A stretch of 64,000 nt of DNA from Oceanobacillus sp. J11TS1 (lineage in GTDB: Bacteria; Bacillota; Bacilli; Bacillales; Amphibacillaceae). Location of the stretch: the NCBI RefSeq assembly GCF_018333215.1, contig NZ_BORO01000011.1:1-64000 (forward strand), read 5' to 3'. A model generated the notes under the pieces. It did no database searches. It saw only the letters and a list, made by a program, of their open reading frames with translations, and was not told the DNA's origin. Positions 19,371-28,423 of the stretch are shown in pieces. Position numbers and translations under genes: made by a program. Each line of letters begins with the position of its first letter. The stretch's first letter is position 1.

Positions 19371-19709
19371 TTATATAACTTCATTAAAAATTTGTCCGCC
19401 ATTTAGATCAATAATTTTCAATCGGTTTGTGTCTTTAATGAAAATCGTTTTGTATTTTTTCTGATCTATTTCATCACCGATAAATAGAATACGCTTATGC
19501 GGATTGTCTTCCACAACTTGAACAGAATCATTTCCGGATGGAATTTGGTGTTGAATAACTGGCAGTTCCACATGCTCATTTGAAACTGCTTCATTTTCTA
19601 CAACCATCACCTCATTGTTCTGTGTGATTTCTTCCGCTTCTCCCGCGTTTGCATAAATTCCCGTAAGTAATAATGCTCCCGCTGCTGTAGATAGTAAAAT
19701 TGTTTTCAT
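19371..19709 (-). CDS. Small secreted protein, hypothetical
   Basis: A 112-aa protein with an apparent Sec signal peptide (MKTILLSTAAGALLLTGIYANA, cleavage probable after ANA at about residue 22). The mature part is acidic and Glu/Asn/Val-rich (EEITQNNEVMVVENEAV), then has a short beta-like region (HKRILFIGDEIDQKKYKTIFI). It has a ribosome site (GGAGG) and its own terminator. No family recognised. No Cys is present, so no lipobox or disulfide is expected. Confidence 0.7.
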   Translation of the reverse strand: MKTILLSTAAGALLLTGIYANAGEAEEITQNNEVMVVENEAVSNEHVELPVIQHQIPSGNDSVQVVEDNPHKRILFIGDEIDQKKYKTIFIKDTNRLKIIDLNGGQIFNEVI

Positions 19710-19970
19710 TGGTAATAACCTCCTTCACTTCTTAACAATTACCAGTTTAACGAAGTCGTACTTATAACGTCCTTAGAGGAAAATGAGAATTTGCTGAGAA
19801 CGATTTTAGAATAACGCAGGCTCTTTTTCACAGGAATAGGAAAAAGAATTATATGTATTCTCTTTCATCGAAATGTCTGTAGAGGTCATTTTGAGAACTG
19901 CATAACAGAAGACACAATGTGCAGTGAGGGAATGCATCTTTACGGATCTTGTATCTTGTGGCATATTTCC

Positions 19971-20423
19971 TTAAACCAAATCCATTTCAAGCCTTACCAT
20001 ATCTACAACCTGTATCCCATTTTCAAAAATCGGCTCTTCATAGTGCCGTAAAAAGAAATCACGATCAATGGATACCATACGAAAACCGCATTTTTGATAT
20101 AGCGCTAGCTGCGTGACCCCCGAATTGCCGGTTCCAATTTCTATCGTACGATAACCCTGTTGTTTTGCTTGCTCAATCGCATGGAAAACTAGCTTTTTCC
20201 CATAGCCTCTCCCATGATAATCTTCATTTACAGCGACGTTTACTAGCTCCACTGTATCTGGCCTTGTTGGAAGGAGAACATAAACTCCGATTATCCGTTC
20301 TTTTTCTTCCAGTACATAACAAGCTCCTCTTGAAGTATAATCACGGATTAGTCTTTCAGATGGATCAGCGAGTAATAATAACTTTATAGGCAGTGCTTCT
20401 TCTGGACGAAGTTGACGAATCAT
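19971..20423 (-). CDS. yvbK: GNAT acetyltransferase, YvbK-like
   Basis: A 150-aa GCN5-related N-acetyltransferase. The start at 20423 is chosen because AAAAGGAG lies eight bases upstream; the longer frame would include that ribosome site as codons. The acetyl-CoA pyrophosphate loop is NEDYHGRGYGKKL near residue 75. The whole protein, including LLADPSE near residue 20, GTGNSGVTQLALYQKCGFR near 100 and the ending HYEEPIFENGIQVVDMVRL, follows B. subtilis YvbK as I recall it. The natural substrate is unknown. Confidence 0.85.
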   Translation of the reverse strand: MIRQLRPEEALPIKLLLLADPSERLIRDYTSRGACYVLEEKERIIGVYVLLPTRPDTVELVNVAVNEDYHGRGYGKKLVFHAIEQAKQQGYRTIEIGTGNSGVTQLALYQKCGFRMVSIDRDFFLRHYEEPIFENGIQVVDMVRLEMDLV

Positions 20424-20692
20424 ATTTTCTACTCCTTTTTTCAAATAAATAAACTTGTTTCTTCTACTATAAGCAAATACACTTCTAATATATAGTATAC
20501 CAACTTTTTAGAGTAAAAGGAGAACACCATGGATGTTATCTACCTTTTGGATTGGTTAAATCAAAAGCAAAGCAGATCTGCGTCTATATTGCGGGTCTGT
20601 TTTTTCACTTTTTCCGATGATCAAGCCCTTTTTCATACCCATTATACGAACAATATGTAAATCTATTATCCCCGACCTATTTGCAGCTATGT

Positions 20693-20737
20693 AAAAAGAG
20701 CCGCCCCTATTTCGTTTTATGGGACAACTCTTTTTAT
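20693..20737. terminator. Bidirectional terminator after the helical-cupin gene
   Basis: AAAAGAGCCGCCCC and GGGACAACTCTTTTT form a stem with several G-U pairs, flanked by A and T runs. It lies just past the 20762 stop on the minus strand. The remaining gap up to 20423 (20445-20690) holds no convincing gene. Confidence 0.65.
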
Positions 20738-20761
20738 CTAAAATTATCAAAGTTAAGGGAA

Positions 20762-21652
20762 CTACATCTGTTCTTCTTCTCTCTTATTTTCAACCGTTCC
20801 AAATGAATGATGGGGCGGTGCGTATATAGAAAATAATTTCAACGGCTCATCCCCATTATTTGTTATATTATGCCATGTACCAGCAGGAACCATAATCGCA
20901 CTATCTTCTTCAACTCGTTGTTGAATGTTTAAGTTATTTTGCTGATTCCCCATCTGCACCGTGCCTCTTCCTTCTTCAATACGTAAAAATTGATCCGTAT
21001 CTGGATGGACATCTAAACCTATATCGCTTCCCACCGGAATACTCATTAAAGTAACTTGCAAATGTTCTCCCGTCCACAATGCTGTAAGATAATCTGTATT
21101 TGCTTCTGCTGCATCTTCTATATCAATAACAAGGGGATTTCTTCCATAATCGGTAACTCTTGAAGATGTTTGGTCTTCTTGTTGATTTTCTAAATATCCT
21201 GATAAATGATCCGCAATTTGATAATCAATCATCGCCAGCTGATAAAGTAATTGCTGGGAATAGGGTTCGTTTATTTGCTCACTTTTACGATAGTTCTCTT
21301 CATAACCCTGTAGAGCATGTTCATAGATTGTTTCTATACTCGCTTCGCCCTCTTGATTATTTTCTAATTGTCTCGTATCTACCTGGTGTCCAGTGAAATA
21401 TTGATAAACCTGCTCTAGATCTGCTATTATTTGATTCTTAGATTGCACAGCGTACACTAGTCCTTGCTCAGAAGGATCATTTCTAAACTGATCCAACACT
21501 TGGTAATACATAGAAAGCGATGTCTTCTCGCGCTGCAGCGTTTCTTCTACAGTTTTGGTTGCCTGTTCATCAAAAACATTCCTAGGATTTAAATTCGGAT
21601 TTGTTCTATACATCTGCTGGTGATAAAAAGGATTATAATACATATGGTTCAT
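20762..21652 (-). CDS. Helical (ferritin-like?) plus cupin fusion protein
   Basis: A 296-aa protein in two parts. Residues about 30-160 are almost all helical and Gln/Glu/Tyr-rich (YNPFYHQQMYR at the start, then SLSMYYQVLDQFRND and LLYQLAMIDYQIADHLSGYL), in the style of ferritin-like or spore-coat helical bundles. Residues about 190-285 are a cupin: LMSIPVGSDIGLDVHPDTDQFLRIEEGRG for motif 1 and AIMVPAGTWHNITNNGDEPLKLFSIYAPPHH for motif 2. Motif 1 has a single His. I infer a small-molecule or metal-binding role. The N-terminal helical domain is not assigned. Confidence 0.75.
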   Translation of the reverse strand: MNHMYYNPFYHQQMYRTNPNLNPRNVFDEQATKTVEETLQREKTSLSMYYQVLDQFRNDPSEQGLVYAVQSKNQIIADLEQVYQYFTGHQVDTRQLENNQEGEASIETIYEHALQGYEENYRKSEQINEPYSQQLLYQLAMIDYQIADHLSGYLENQQEDQTSSRVTDYGRNPLVIDIEDAAEANTDYLTALWTGEHLQVTLMSIPVGSDIGLDVHPDTDQFLRIEEGRGTVQMGNQQNNLNIQQRVEEDSAIMVPAGTWHNITNNGDEPLKLFSIYAPPHHSFGTVENKREEEQM

Positions 21653-21923
21653 TTACCTACCTTTCCTTAATCTCCAATCAGCATATGACCATAAATAAAA
21701 AATGGTACTAATAAAATGTAGGATTGGCTTTATGGAAGGTAGATCACTTTTGAACCAAAAGCGCCCGTTCTAAGGTTGCTATTACTCGTGCCACCAAAAG
21801 CGTTATTCACGTATTTAAAAGCATACAGGAATTTCTGTTAAGAACGTCCACATCCTGTGAAAATCCGTTCGTAAAAGCCGCATCGCCTTGACCTTCTTGC
21901 TTCAAATTTGGTAACACTCACTT

Positions 21924-22682
21924 TTAGTGTTTACTGGTTTTGAGATTCTTTTTCTCCGCAGCAACCATTAAAAACATCGGCCGATGCAATTCATGCTTCA
22001 TTGCCGGTATCTCTTTCAGCATCTGGTCGGATGGTACAGATTCTTCTACACGCAAAATTTCAAATCCAGCTTAGATTAAACCATTCATAAAAGTAGACAT
22101 GGTACGATGATACTTTACTACAGTTTCATTTAAAAAGATTGCTTCTCGCTTTCCTTCTATCTGATAATTATCCACCGGCCAATATAAAGGTTCCGTTCCT
22201 GTTTCATCATATATCCAGTCTTGCTCTTTTCTTGCTGTGAAAATGGGATGCTCTACAGAAAACACAAAACTTCCGCCTGGCTTTAAAAGATAATTTACCT
22301 TTTCACAAATACTTGAGAAAGATTCGATATAATGTATTGCAAGCGAGCTAATAATAACATCCATCGATTCTTTAGGAAAATCAACATCCTCAATAGCCTG
22401 ATGCAGATACGAAATACCTGAATCATTCGTTAATTCCTTTGCTCGGTTCAGCATCCGTTCGGATATATCTACTCCTATGACAGATTCGGCACCTTGTTCT
22501 CTTGCGTAACGGCTATGCCAGCCAAATCCGCATCCTAAATCCAAGACATGCTTTCCATTAAAATCTGGCAGCATCTCCTTTAAAATATGCCATTCCCCAG
22601 CTGCTTCCAGTCCTTCTTTAGACCGGTCCATTTCAGCGTATGCCTGAAAAAAATGGTCGTCATCATATTTATTTTGTTTCAA
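21924..22682 (-). pseudogene. SAM-dependent methyltransferase with in-frame nonsense codon
   Basis: A class I methyltransferase of the Methyltransf_11/25 type. The TTG start at 22682 has AAAGGAAGTG upstream. SAM-binding motif I is HVLDLGCGFGWHSRYA, followed by GVDISERML. At 22071-22073 a TAA ends the frame after TFMNGLI, but the same frame continues for 48 sense codons (AGFEILRVEESVPSDQM...HRPMFLMVAAEKK) to a TAA at 21924. That tail is the normal C-terminus of this family. A single A-to-T change in an AAA Lys codon explains the stop. The truncated product keeps the Rossmann fold but loses the last strand. Confidence 0.85.
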
Positions 22683-22901
22683 TCGTTTCACTTCCTTTCC
22701 CTTGCAGATGTTATTATAATGCAAAAAAAGCATACTTATAAAACATGCTTTACCTTGAAAACTATGTACCTGACAGCAACCTTATTCAGATAGCAAAATA
22801 GATAAGGTATACCGTCAGACAAACTATTTTGAAACATTACTTTTGAAGATGCTTTATAACAGAAGAAGATAAGTTAGAGGACAACGAATAATTACAATAT
22901 A

Positions 22902-23420
22902 CTATAATCGTTTTTCATATCTGCAATGCCCATGATTTGTACCCTTATAATCATAGCCAAAACCTCTATAAATTTGATTAAGCTTCTTATTGCTCTCCAC
23001 ACAATCTAAACGGATTCGGCGCATTCCCTGTGTTTTAGTATAGGCTTCCATCCATTCGACAATTGGTCTTCCCAAACCCCGTCCAATATGGTCATAATCT
23101 ACGGACAAGCGGTGCATGTAAAATGCATCCTCACTAGACTGCCCCCAAATATTTTTATCCCAAGGAGTTTGCATTTCATTTAGTGTAAACGTAGCAATAA
23201 TCTTATCATCTTCTTTAACGATAAACGTAGACCCCTGTTCAATCGATTGGCTTACTTCTGGATCTTCTTCATCCTGATCAAGGAATTCCCACTGTTTTAG
23301 ACGACTTTGCTTCAGCCATGTTGTAACGCCCTTTAATAGCCGAAGAATAGATTTCATATCTTCCCTTTGTGCAATATACACATGTAAGTCTTGATTAATG
23401 GATCCAACTTTATGTGACAT
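22902..23420 (-). CDS. GNAT family acetyltransferase
   Basis: A 172-aa N-acetyltransferase. The acetyl-CoA-binding region is YMHRLSVDYDHIGRGLGRPIVEWME near residues 105-128, with the usual V/I-x-R-x-G-x-G pattern, and the C-terminal segment LDCVESNKKLNQIYRGFGYDYKG. An N-terminal region with Trp residues (TWLKQSRLKQWEF) probably forms the acceptor pocket. The substrate cannot be named. It is monocistronic. Confidence 0.87.
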   Translation of the reverse strand: MSHKVGSINQDLHVYIAQREDMKSILRLLKGVTTWLKQSRLKQWEFLDQDEEDPEVSQSIEQGSTFIVKEDDKIIATFTLNEMQTPWDKNIWGQSSEDAFYMHRLSVDYDHIGRGLGRPIVEWMEAYTKTQGMRRIRLDCVESNKKLNQIYRGFGYDYKGTNHGHCRYEKRL

Positions 23421-23530
23421 AAATCTACCTCCTTATATGCTTAATTATATATTCGACACAAAATTTTAAAATTCCTTCTTTTCATTAAAAAAATTAAAAA
23501 TCCGGCCCGTCTTTCTATCAAAGACAATAA

Positions 23531-24196
23531 CTATCCCTTGATTTTATTACGAATCTCTATTTGTTTAGAAATACAGTATTTCAAAATTTTTGACCTTTTT
23601 CCTTCTCTCATGTCAATAAATTGGATTGCATTTTTATACATCTTATTAGCCTGTTTTATAACATTAACCACTTTGCCCTTGAACTCAATTTTCTGCGTAT
23701 CCAGTTTTGTTTTCAAATATAATACACCTGTAACTTCATCGCCTACCTCAACTTTTTTAGAGTGCGCAATAAAAGATACTCCGCCACCACTGATATCATG
23801 GGTAGTAACTGTTATACTTTCTCCTTCTGTTTCCTCTGTGTCCTTAGCAGGAGGCAGTATCAAATCCATTTTTTCCATTACTTTAACGCGGAAAAATTTT
23901 CTTCTTTGCACTACCTCTATCGCATCCATATAGGGTTTCTCAAGTGATATTTTTCCGTTTGAATGATAACGTATTTCTGATTCGAATTTACACAGCCCTT
24001 TTTCATCGTTATGAAAATAAACGGTAACCATCATGTCACTTTCAATTAACATAGGTACATTCTGTTTATTTACAGGCTTTTGAATCAGCAACTCAGACTC
24101 ATTTCGAATGATTTGTGTGAAATAAATTTTTTCTGCGGGTGTTATAATTTCAAATAATTGACCGTTCCAAAATTCCGTAAACTCTTTTCCGCTCAT
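23531..24196 (-). CDS. PilZ domain protein, YcgR/MotI-like c-di-GMP effector
   Basis: A 221-aa protein. The start at 24196 follows the ribosome site GAGGAG. Residues about 1-85 form the YcgR-type N-terminal domain. Residues about 90-215 are PilZ: the RxxxR motif is in VVQRRKFFRVKV, and the second motif in THDISGGGVSFIA. In B. subtilis MotI (DgrA, YpfA), which this resembles, c-di-GMP binding causes arrest of the flagellar stator protein MotA. No flagellar genes are adjacent. Confidence 0.87.
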   Translation of the reverse strand: MSGKEFTEFWNGQLFEIITPAEKIYFTQIIRNESELLIQKPVNKQNVPMLIESDMMVTVYFHNDEKGLCKFESEIRYHSNGKISLEKPYMDAIEVVQRRKFFRVKVMEKMDLILPPAKDTEETEGESITVTTHDISGGGVSFIAHSKKVEVGDEVTGVLYLKTKLDTQKIEFKGKVVNVIKQANKMYKNAIQFIDMREGKRSKILKYCISKQIEIRNKIKG

Positions 24197-24434
24197 AAAA
24201 AAACTCCTCTTCCCCAAGTTTTAAAAAAGATATTATATGACTGTTCATTCATTTTATATAATTTTGCAATAATAAAATGATACTTTATGAAAACTCAATT
24301 TTTGTAATAAATTAGAGAGCTAATAAATGATTTTTTCCCAATAATCATTTCTGTAATCTTTTTCTATAAATATATGTAGGTATTTGGGCGTGATTACTAT
24401 TCCCTAATTATAACGCTTTTATTGAATTTTTGTA

Positions 24435-24698
24435 ATGCTAATTACTGTTTTGTTATTAATCTTTGTAGATAACTTACATGAGGATGGCATTGACATGTTA
24501 ATCTTTCATTCAGGATATCTAGATGATTATATTTTAAATTATTCTTCCCTGCTCATTCCTCGTACAAAAGAGGTTGTTTTTCTTACAGATAAGCAGATCA
24601 AGCAACAACTAAACGAAAAGCATATTGATTTAAAGAGCTTTAAACATAAAAGTAAAGCTTCTTCCACATTTCAATATTGGAAGAAGCTTTTTCTATGA
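24435..24698 (+). CDS. Doubtful small ORF
   Basis: A frame of up to 87 codons on the plus strand; a more likely start is ATG 24495 (MLIFHSGYLDDYILNY), with GAGG about 11 bases upstream. The last 15 codons overlap the perfect hairpin at 24654-24690, which is unusual for a real gene. The encoded protein is unremarkable and not recognised. It may be a relic or chance frame in the gap between the PilZ and lutC genes. Confidence 0.22.
   Translation: MLITVLLLIFVDNLHEDGIDMLIFHSGYLDDYILNYSSLLIPRTKEVVFLTDKQIKQQLNEKHIDLKSFKHKSKASSTFQYWKKLFL
24654..24690. terminator. Terminator hairpin downstream of lutC
   Basis: Perfect 13-bp arms AAAGCTTCTTCCA and TGGAAGAAGCTTT with an 11-base loop, T-rich on both sides. 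It lies about 35 bases past the lutC stop and can act on the minus strand lut transcript. Confidence 0.75.
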
Positions 24699-24723
24699 AA
24701 GAACAAAGGATATCTCTGCCTAA

Positions 24724-25425
24724 TTAATCTACTACGATATAAGTTACTTTCACTGGTCCATGCACACCGACAATTAAATTCATTTCAATATCAGCACTAT
24801 TGCTAGGACCTGTTACAAAACAAACACTAGATGGAGCATCAACTCCATTTTCATTATCTTGATGAATCTTGCTCGCTGCTTGTGTCATCCTTGGTACAAT
24901 GGTTTCTTTTGGGATAATCGCAATATAACATTTAGGCATTAAGCTGATGGATCTCCCATTGTCTTTATTGGTCATTAAAGTTACTGTTCCGGACTCCGCA
25001 AGTGTTATATCACTGAAGGAAATTCCTACATCTGTTCTTTCGGCAATGACTTGGTTTTCTTTACCAAGTTTCGAATCCCATAAATGGACATCGATTGTAT
25101 CCGCAAATTGCTCGTAAGCAACATCTAATCCATAGTCTTGATTTCGTCTATCGTTAGACGCAATAATTGATTTTGCTTCATATCCATCTAGGACTTCCTT
25201 CAATGTCTCAGCCAAATCTTTTTTTCTTGTACGAACAAAGTCTGTATGAATCACTTTGCAATGTTCTTTTAACACTTCAATAAGTTCCTCTGTTGAATAA
25301 TCCTTAAAAACTTCACGCTGTGGTGCCACACTGTATTCAGGTCTTTTTACCCCTTCTCTTTTTTGCGGGCGACCAAGATTTGCAGCAAGGTTGCTTAAAA
25401 AAGCTTCACGATTTTGAATAGCCAT
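24724..25425 (-). CDS. lutC: L-lactate utilisation protein LutC
   Basis: A 233-aa LUD-domain protein, the third subunit of the LutABC complex that oxidises L-lactate to pyruvate. It contains the family segments NQVIAERTDVGISFSDITLAESGTV and SSVCFVTGPSNSADIE. Its ATG overlaps the lutB stop by one base, so the two are translationally coupled. No Fe-S motif is present, as expected for this subunit. Confidence 0.95.
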   Translation of the reverse strand: MAIQNREAFLSNLAANLGRPQKREGVKRPEYSVAPQREVFKDYSTEELIEVLKEHCKVIHTDFVRTRKKDLAETLKEVLDGYEAKSIIASNDRRNQDYGLDVAYEQFADTIDVHLWDSKLGKENQVIAERTDVGISFSDITLAESGTVTLMTNKDNGRSISLMPKCYIAIIPKETIVPRMTQAASKIHQDNENGVDAPSSVCFVTGPSNSADIEMNLIVGVHGPVKVTYIVVD

Positions 25426-26849
25426 TATGCTTCCCCTCCTTTTTGACGGTTATTCCACCAAGTGCGAAAGGATTGTTTCCCAGGCGCAGGGAAGTCACGG
25501 ACATCTGTCCATCCCTTTAACGGCCCTGGTCCATTTTCAATATATTCATCTTTTGTCCAAGGCTTTAATGCTGTTCTCGCTACCTTCGTACTTAATTTAT
25601 ACGCCGCTGGGTTCGACGCCCACTGCGCGAATCCCTTCATCATTATTTTTTCTGATACTGGTGATTTTTTCTCTTCCTCTACAATAATTTCACGGTGGCG
25701 GATTAACTGTTCATGTAATGGAATTTTTACTGGGCATGCTTCTGTACAAGCCGCACATAAAGAAGATGCATATGGTAATTCTTTATGGTCTTCATAGCCA
25801 TCAAGAAGCGGTGTTAACACGGCTCCAATTGGCCCTGGATAAATCGAGTTATAAGCATGTCCGCCAACATGACGGTAAACAGGACAAACATTAATACAAG
25901 CTGCACAGCGAATACAATGAAGCGCGGATTGAAATTCTGTTCCCAAAATCTTAGAACGGCCATTATCCACAATAACGAGATGATAATCATCGGGACCATC
26001 GACTTCTTCTTCTAAACGTGTTCCTGTGAGTGTGGTAATGTAACTTGTTAATTTTTGTCCGACAGCTGACCTGGTCAGTAAACTAACTAATACTTCCATG
26101 TCTTCCCATGTAGGCACAAGTCGTTCCATTCCCATCACACTGATTTGTGTATCCGGAAGCGAAGTTACCATTTCCGCATTTCCTTCGTTTGTTACGAGCG
26201 TAACGGAACCAGATTCAGCAATCGCAAAGTTACAACCTGTAATACCTACATCTGCTGTTAAGAAATCCTGTCTCAGCTGTTCTCTTGCAAATGCCGCTAA
26301 TTCTTCTGGTGTATCTGATTTATTATAGCCTTTTTTCTCTTGAAAAGTATCTCTGATTTGCTGTCTATTTTTATGTAAAGCGGGAGTTACAATATGAGAA
26401 GGTGGATCTTCATCCAATTGCAAAATCCATTCCCCTAAATCTGACTCAACAACCTCTGCTCCTATCTTCTCTAATGTCTCATTTAAACCAATTTCTTCCG
26501 TTACCATTGATTTTGTTTTGACGACCTTTTTCGCATTTTTCTTTTTTACAACATTTTCAATATATTCATTTGCTTCTTCTGCCGTTTGGGCAAAAAATAC
26601 ATTTCCGCCGCGTTTTTCAACTTGCTCACTCAATTGATATAAATAGTAATCAATGTTTTCTAAGGTATGCGAACGAATCTCAGAACCAAGTTGACGCCAA
26701 TCTTCCCAATTACCAAGCTCTTCTGCCTGTGTTAGCCGTCCAGTTCGAAATCTTCCTTGTGCTGAAGAAACCGCTTGACGCATAAAATCATTCTCGATGC
26801 CTTGTCCAATTCGTTCTTTATAAGGCTTTTCGCTAATTTTTATACTCAT
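25425..26849 (-). CDS. lutB: L-lactate utilisation protein LutB, Fe-S
   Basis: A 474-aa iron-sulfur subunit of LutABC. An N-terminal LUD-like domain ([23 protein letters not shown] region near residues 205-225) is followed by two 4Fe-4S motifs, [12 protein letters not shown] near residue 312 and CAACTEACP near 365, and the conserved C-terminal extension. It overlaps lutA by four bases (ATGA), which indicates coupled translation. Confidence 0.96.
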   Translation of the reverse strand: MSIKISEKPYKERIGQGIENDFMRQAVSSAQGRFRTGRLTQAEELGNWEDWRQLGSEIRSHTLENIDYYLYQLSEQVEKRGGNVFFAQTAEEANEYIENVVKKKNAKKVVKTKSMVTEEIGLNETLEKIGAEVVESDLGEWILQLDEDPPSHIVTPALHKNRQQIRDTFQEKKGYNKSDTPEELAAFAREQLRQDFLTADVGITGCNFAIAESGSVTLVTNEGNAEMVTSLPDTQISVMGMERLVPTWEDMEVLVSLLTRSAVGQKLTSYITTLTGTRLEEEVDGPDDYHLVIVDNGRSKILGTEFQSALHCIRCAACINVCPVYRHVGGHAYNSIYPGPIGAVLTPLLDGYEDHKELPYASSLCAACTEACPVKIPLHEQLIRHREIIVEEEKKSPVSEKIMMKGFAQWASNPAAYKLSTKVARTALKPWTKDEYIENGPGPLKGWTDVRDFPAPGKQSFRTWWNNRQKGGEA

Positions 26850-27589
26850 GCTATTTCTCCTCCTTGTTCTTTTCCATGTGTGTTCAGAATTTCTGTGATA
26901 TGCATCACCTTGACGTTTTTACCTTCTCTTCGCATACGACCACCAATATTCATTAAGCATCCCATATCCCCGCCAACAAGATATTCTGCTTCTGTTTCAG
27001 AAACATGACGCGATTTTTCTTTCACCATCTCTTGGGAAATCTCTGGATTTTTCACGGCAAATGTTCCTCCAAATCCGCAGCAATCTTCTTTTACTGGAAG
27101 CTCTACAAAATCGACTCCCTCGATGTTTTTTAATAGTTTTGTTGGAGCATCTTTTACTCCCAAAATACGGGTCATATGACAGGATGGGTGATAGGTTACT
27201 CTTCCCTTAAATGTAGACCCTACATCCGTTACGCCCAATACATCGACGATAAATTGCGTGACTTCATAGGTTTTATTGGCCAAATCAATCGCTGCTTCTT
27301 CCCATTCTGGATCTCCTTTAAAGATCTCTGGATATTCTCTTAACATCCCCACACAAGAACCAGATGGGCCAACCACATACTCCGAATCCTTAAAGGCCTT
27401 CATCATTTGCTTCATCGCTTTTTTCGCTTCTTCTAGGTAGCCGCTGTTATAGGCAGGTTGTCCGCAACAAGTCTGCGCTGCTGGAAAATCTACTTCACAA
27501 CCTAACCTCTCCAATAATTCCACTGTATTCTTACCAACGTCTGCAAAAACAATATCACTTACACATGTAATAAACAAAGATACTTTCAT
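26846..27589 (-). CDS. lutA: L-lactate utilisation protein LutA, CCG domains
   Basis: A 247-aa cysteine-rich (CCG) protein related to the heterodisulfide reductase B subunit and GlcF. The two CCG motifs are [10 protein letters not shown] near residue 41 and [11 protein letters not shown] near 175, which bind Fe-S. It is first in lutABC and encodes part of the complex that lets the cell use lactate as carbon source. Its start follows lutR by about 40 bases. Confidence 0.96.
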   Translation of the reverse strand: MKVSLFITCVSDIVFADVGKNTVELLERLGCEVDFPAAQTCCGQPAYNSGYLEEAKKAMKQMMKAFKDSEYVVGPSGSCVGMLREYPEIFKGDPEWEEAAIDLANKTYEVTQFIVDVLGVTDVGSTFKGRVTYHPSCHMTRILGVKDAPTKLLKNIEGVDFVELPVKEDCCGFGGTFAVKNPEISQEMVKEKSRHVSETEAEYLVGGDMGCLMNIGGRMRREGKNVKVMHITEILNTHGKEQGGEIA

Positions 27590-27629
27590 TTTCTACACCT
27601 CTTCTTTTTATACCAGACATGAACGAGGC

Positions 27630-28343
27630 TTATTTCTTATCAAGTTCTCGGAATAGCAACTCCTCTACATTTTCTAAATGCTCATACATTTTTTCTCTTG
27701 CTTGATCGGCTTGCCTATTTTTGATTGCTTGATAAATACGCTCATGTTCTTTATATAAAATATTTGACCGATCTTCTGTGTACAATAGAATCCGGCGTGT
27801 CTCACGGATGGTTTCTGACATTAATTCGGAAACACTTCCCATTAAATGAATTAGTAAATTCATTTGGGTAGCTTGTGCAACAGCTAAATGAAAATCTGCA
27901 TCTGCCTGCTCAGCAATTTTTTCATTTCCTTTGGCATCAGCCATCAATTGTAAAGCTTCTTCCATTTTCAGAAGGTCCTCTTCTTTATAACTTTGCGCAG
28001 CATATTCTGCTGTCCCGACTTCCAAAATTTTACGAACTTGATATAGTTCCTTAACATCATCTTTTTTCATTAAAAATGCTGTGCTTACAGGCAAAGTAAA
28101 ACGCTCTGCATCAAACCCTTTGACGTAGGTCCCTTCTCCTTGTCTCATTTCTACTAGTCCCATTGAACGTAGGCCGCTTAGCGCTTCTCTGATAGCAGAA
28201 CGGCCAACACCAAAATTCTGCGCTAATTGTTCAACAGAATCCAGCTTATCACCAGATTTCAATGTTCCATCTTTAATCATATTTATCAATGAATCTGCAA
28301 CTTGCTCATATATTTTTGCGGTTTTTATACGCTTATATTCCAT
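27630..28343 (-). CDS. lutR: GntR/FadR-type regulator LutR
   Basis: A 237-aa regulator of the FadR subfamily. The start at 28343 is preferred because AGAGGAG lies nine bases upstream. The winged helix at residues 1-70 contains LAQNFGVGRSAIREALSGLRSMGLVEMRQGEGTYV, followed by an all-helical FCD ligand domain with the metal-binding Asp/His pattern (ADADFHLAVAQAT near 145). In B. subtilis LutR represses lutABC and lutP until lactate is present. Unlike B. subtilis, lutP, lutR and lutABC are collinear here. Confidence 0.93.
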   Translation of the reverse strand: MEYKRIKTAKIYEQVADSLINMIKDGTLKSGDKLDSVEQLAQNFGVGRSAIREALSGLRSMGLVEMRQGEGTYVKGFDAERFTLPVSTAFLMKKDDVKELYQVRKILEVGTAEYAAQSYKEEDLLKMEEALQLMADAKGNEKIAEQADADFHLAVAQATQMNLLIHLMGSVSELMSETIRETRRILLYTEDRSNILYKEHERIYQAIKNRQADQAREKMYEHLENVEELLFRELDKK

Positions 28344-28423
28344 TTCTTCAGCTCCTCTAGTACGTAAATCTATTTTAATCAATTCCTAGAGGTTTGGAAA
28401 GCTCCCTCCTGTAGCTACTGTTG

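Noticed and set aside
20445-20692. 64-codon minus-strand frame in the gap next to the YvbK-like gene
   Set aside because: No ribosome site and no recognisable product; the segment looks like spacer between a terminator and the GNAT promoter.
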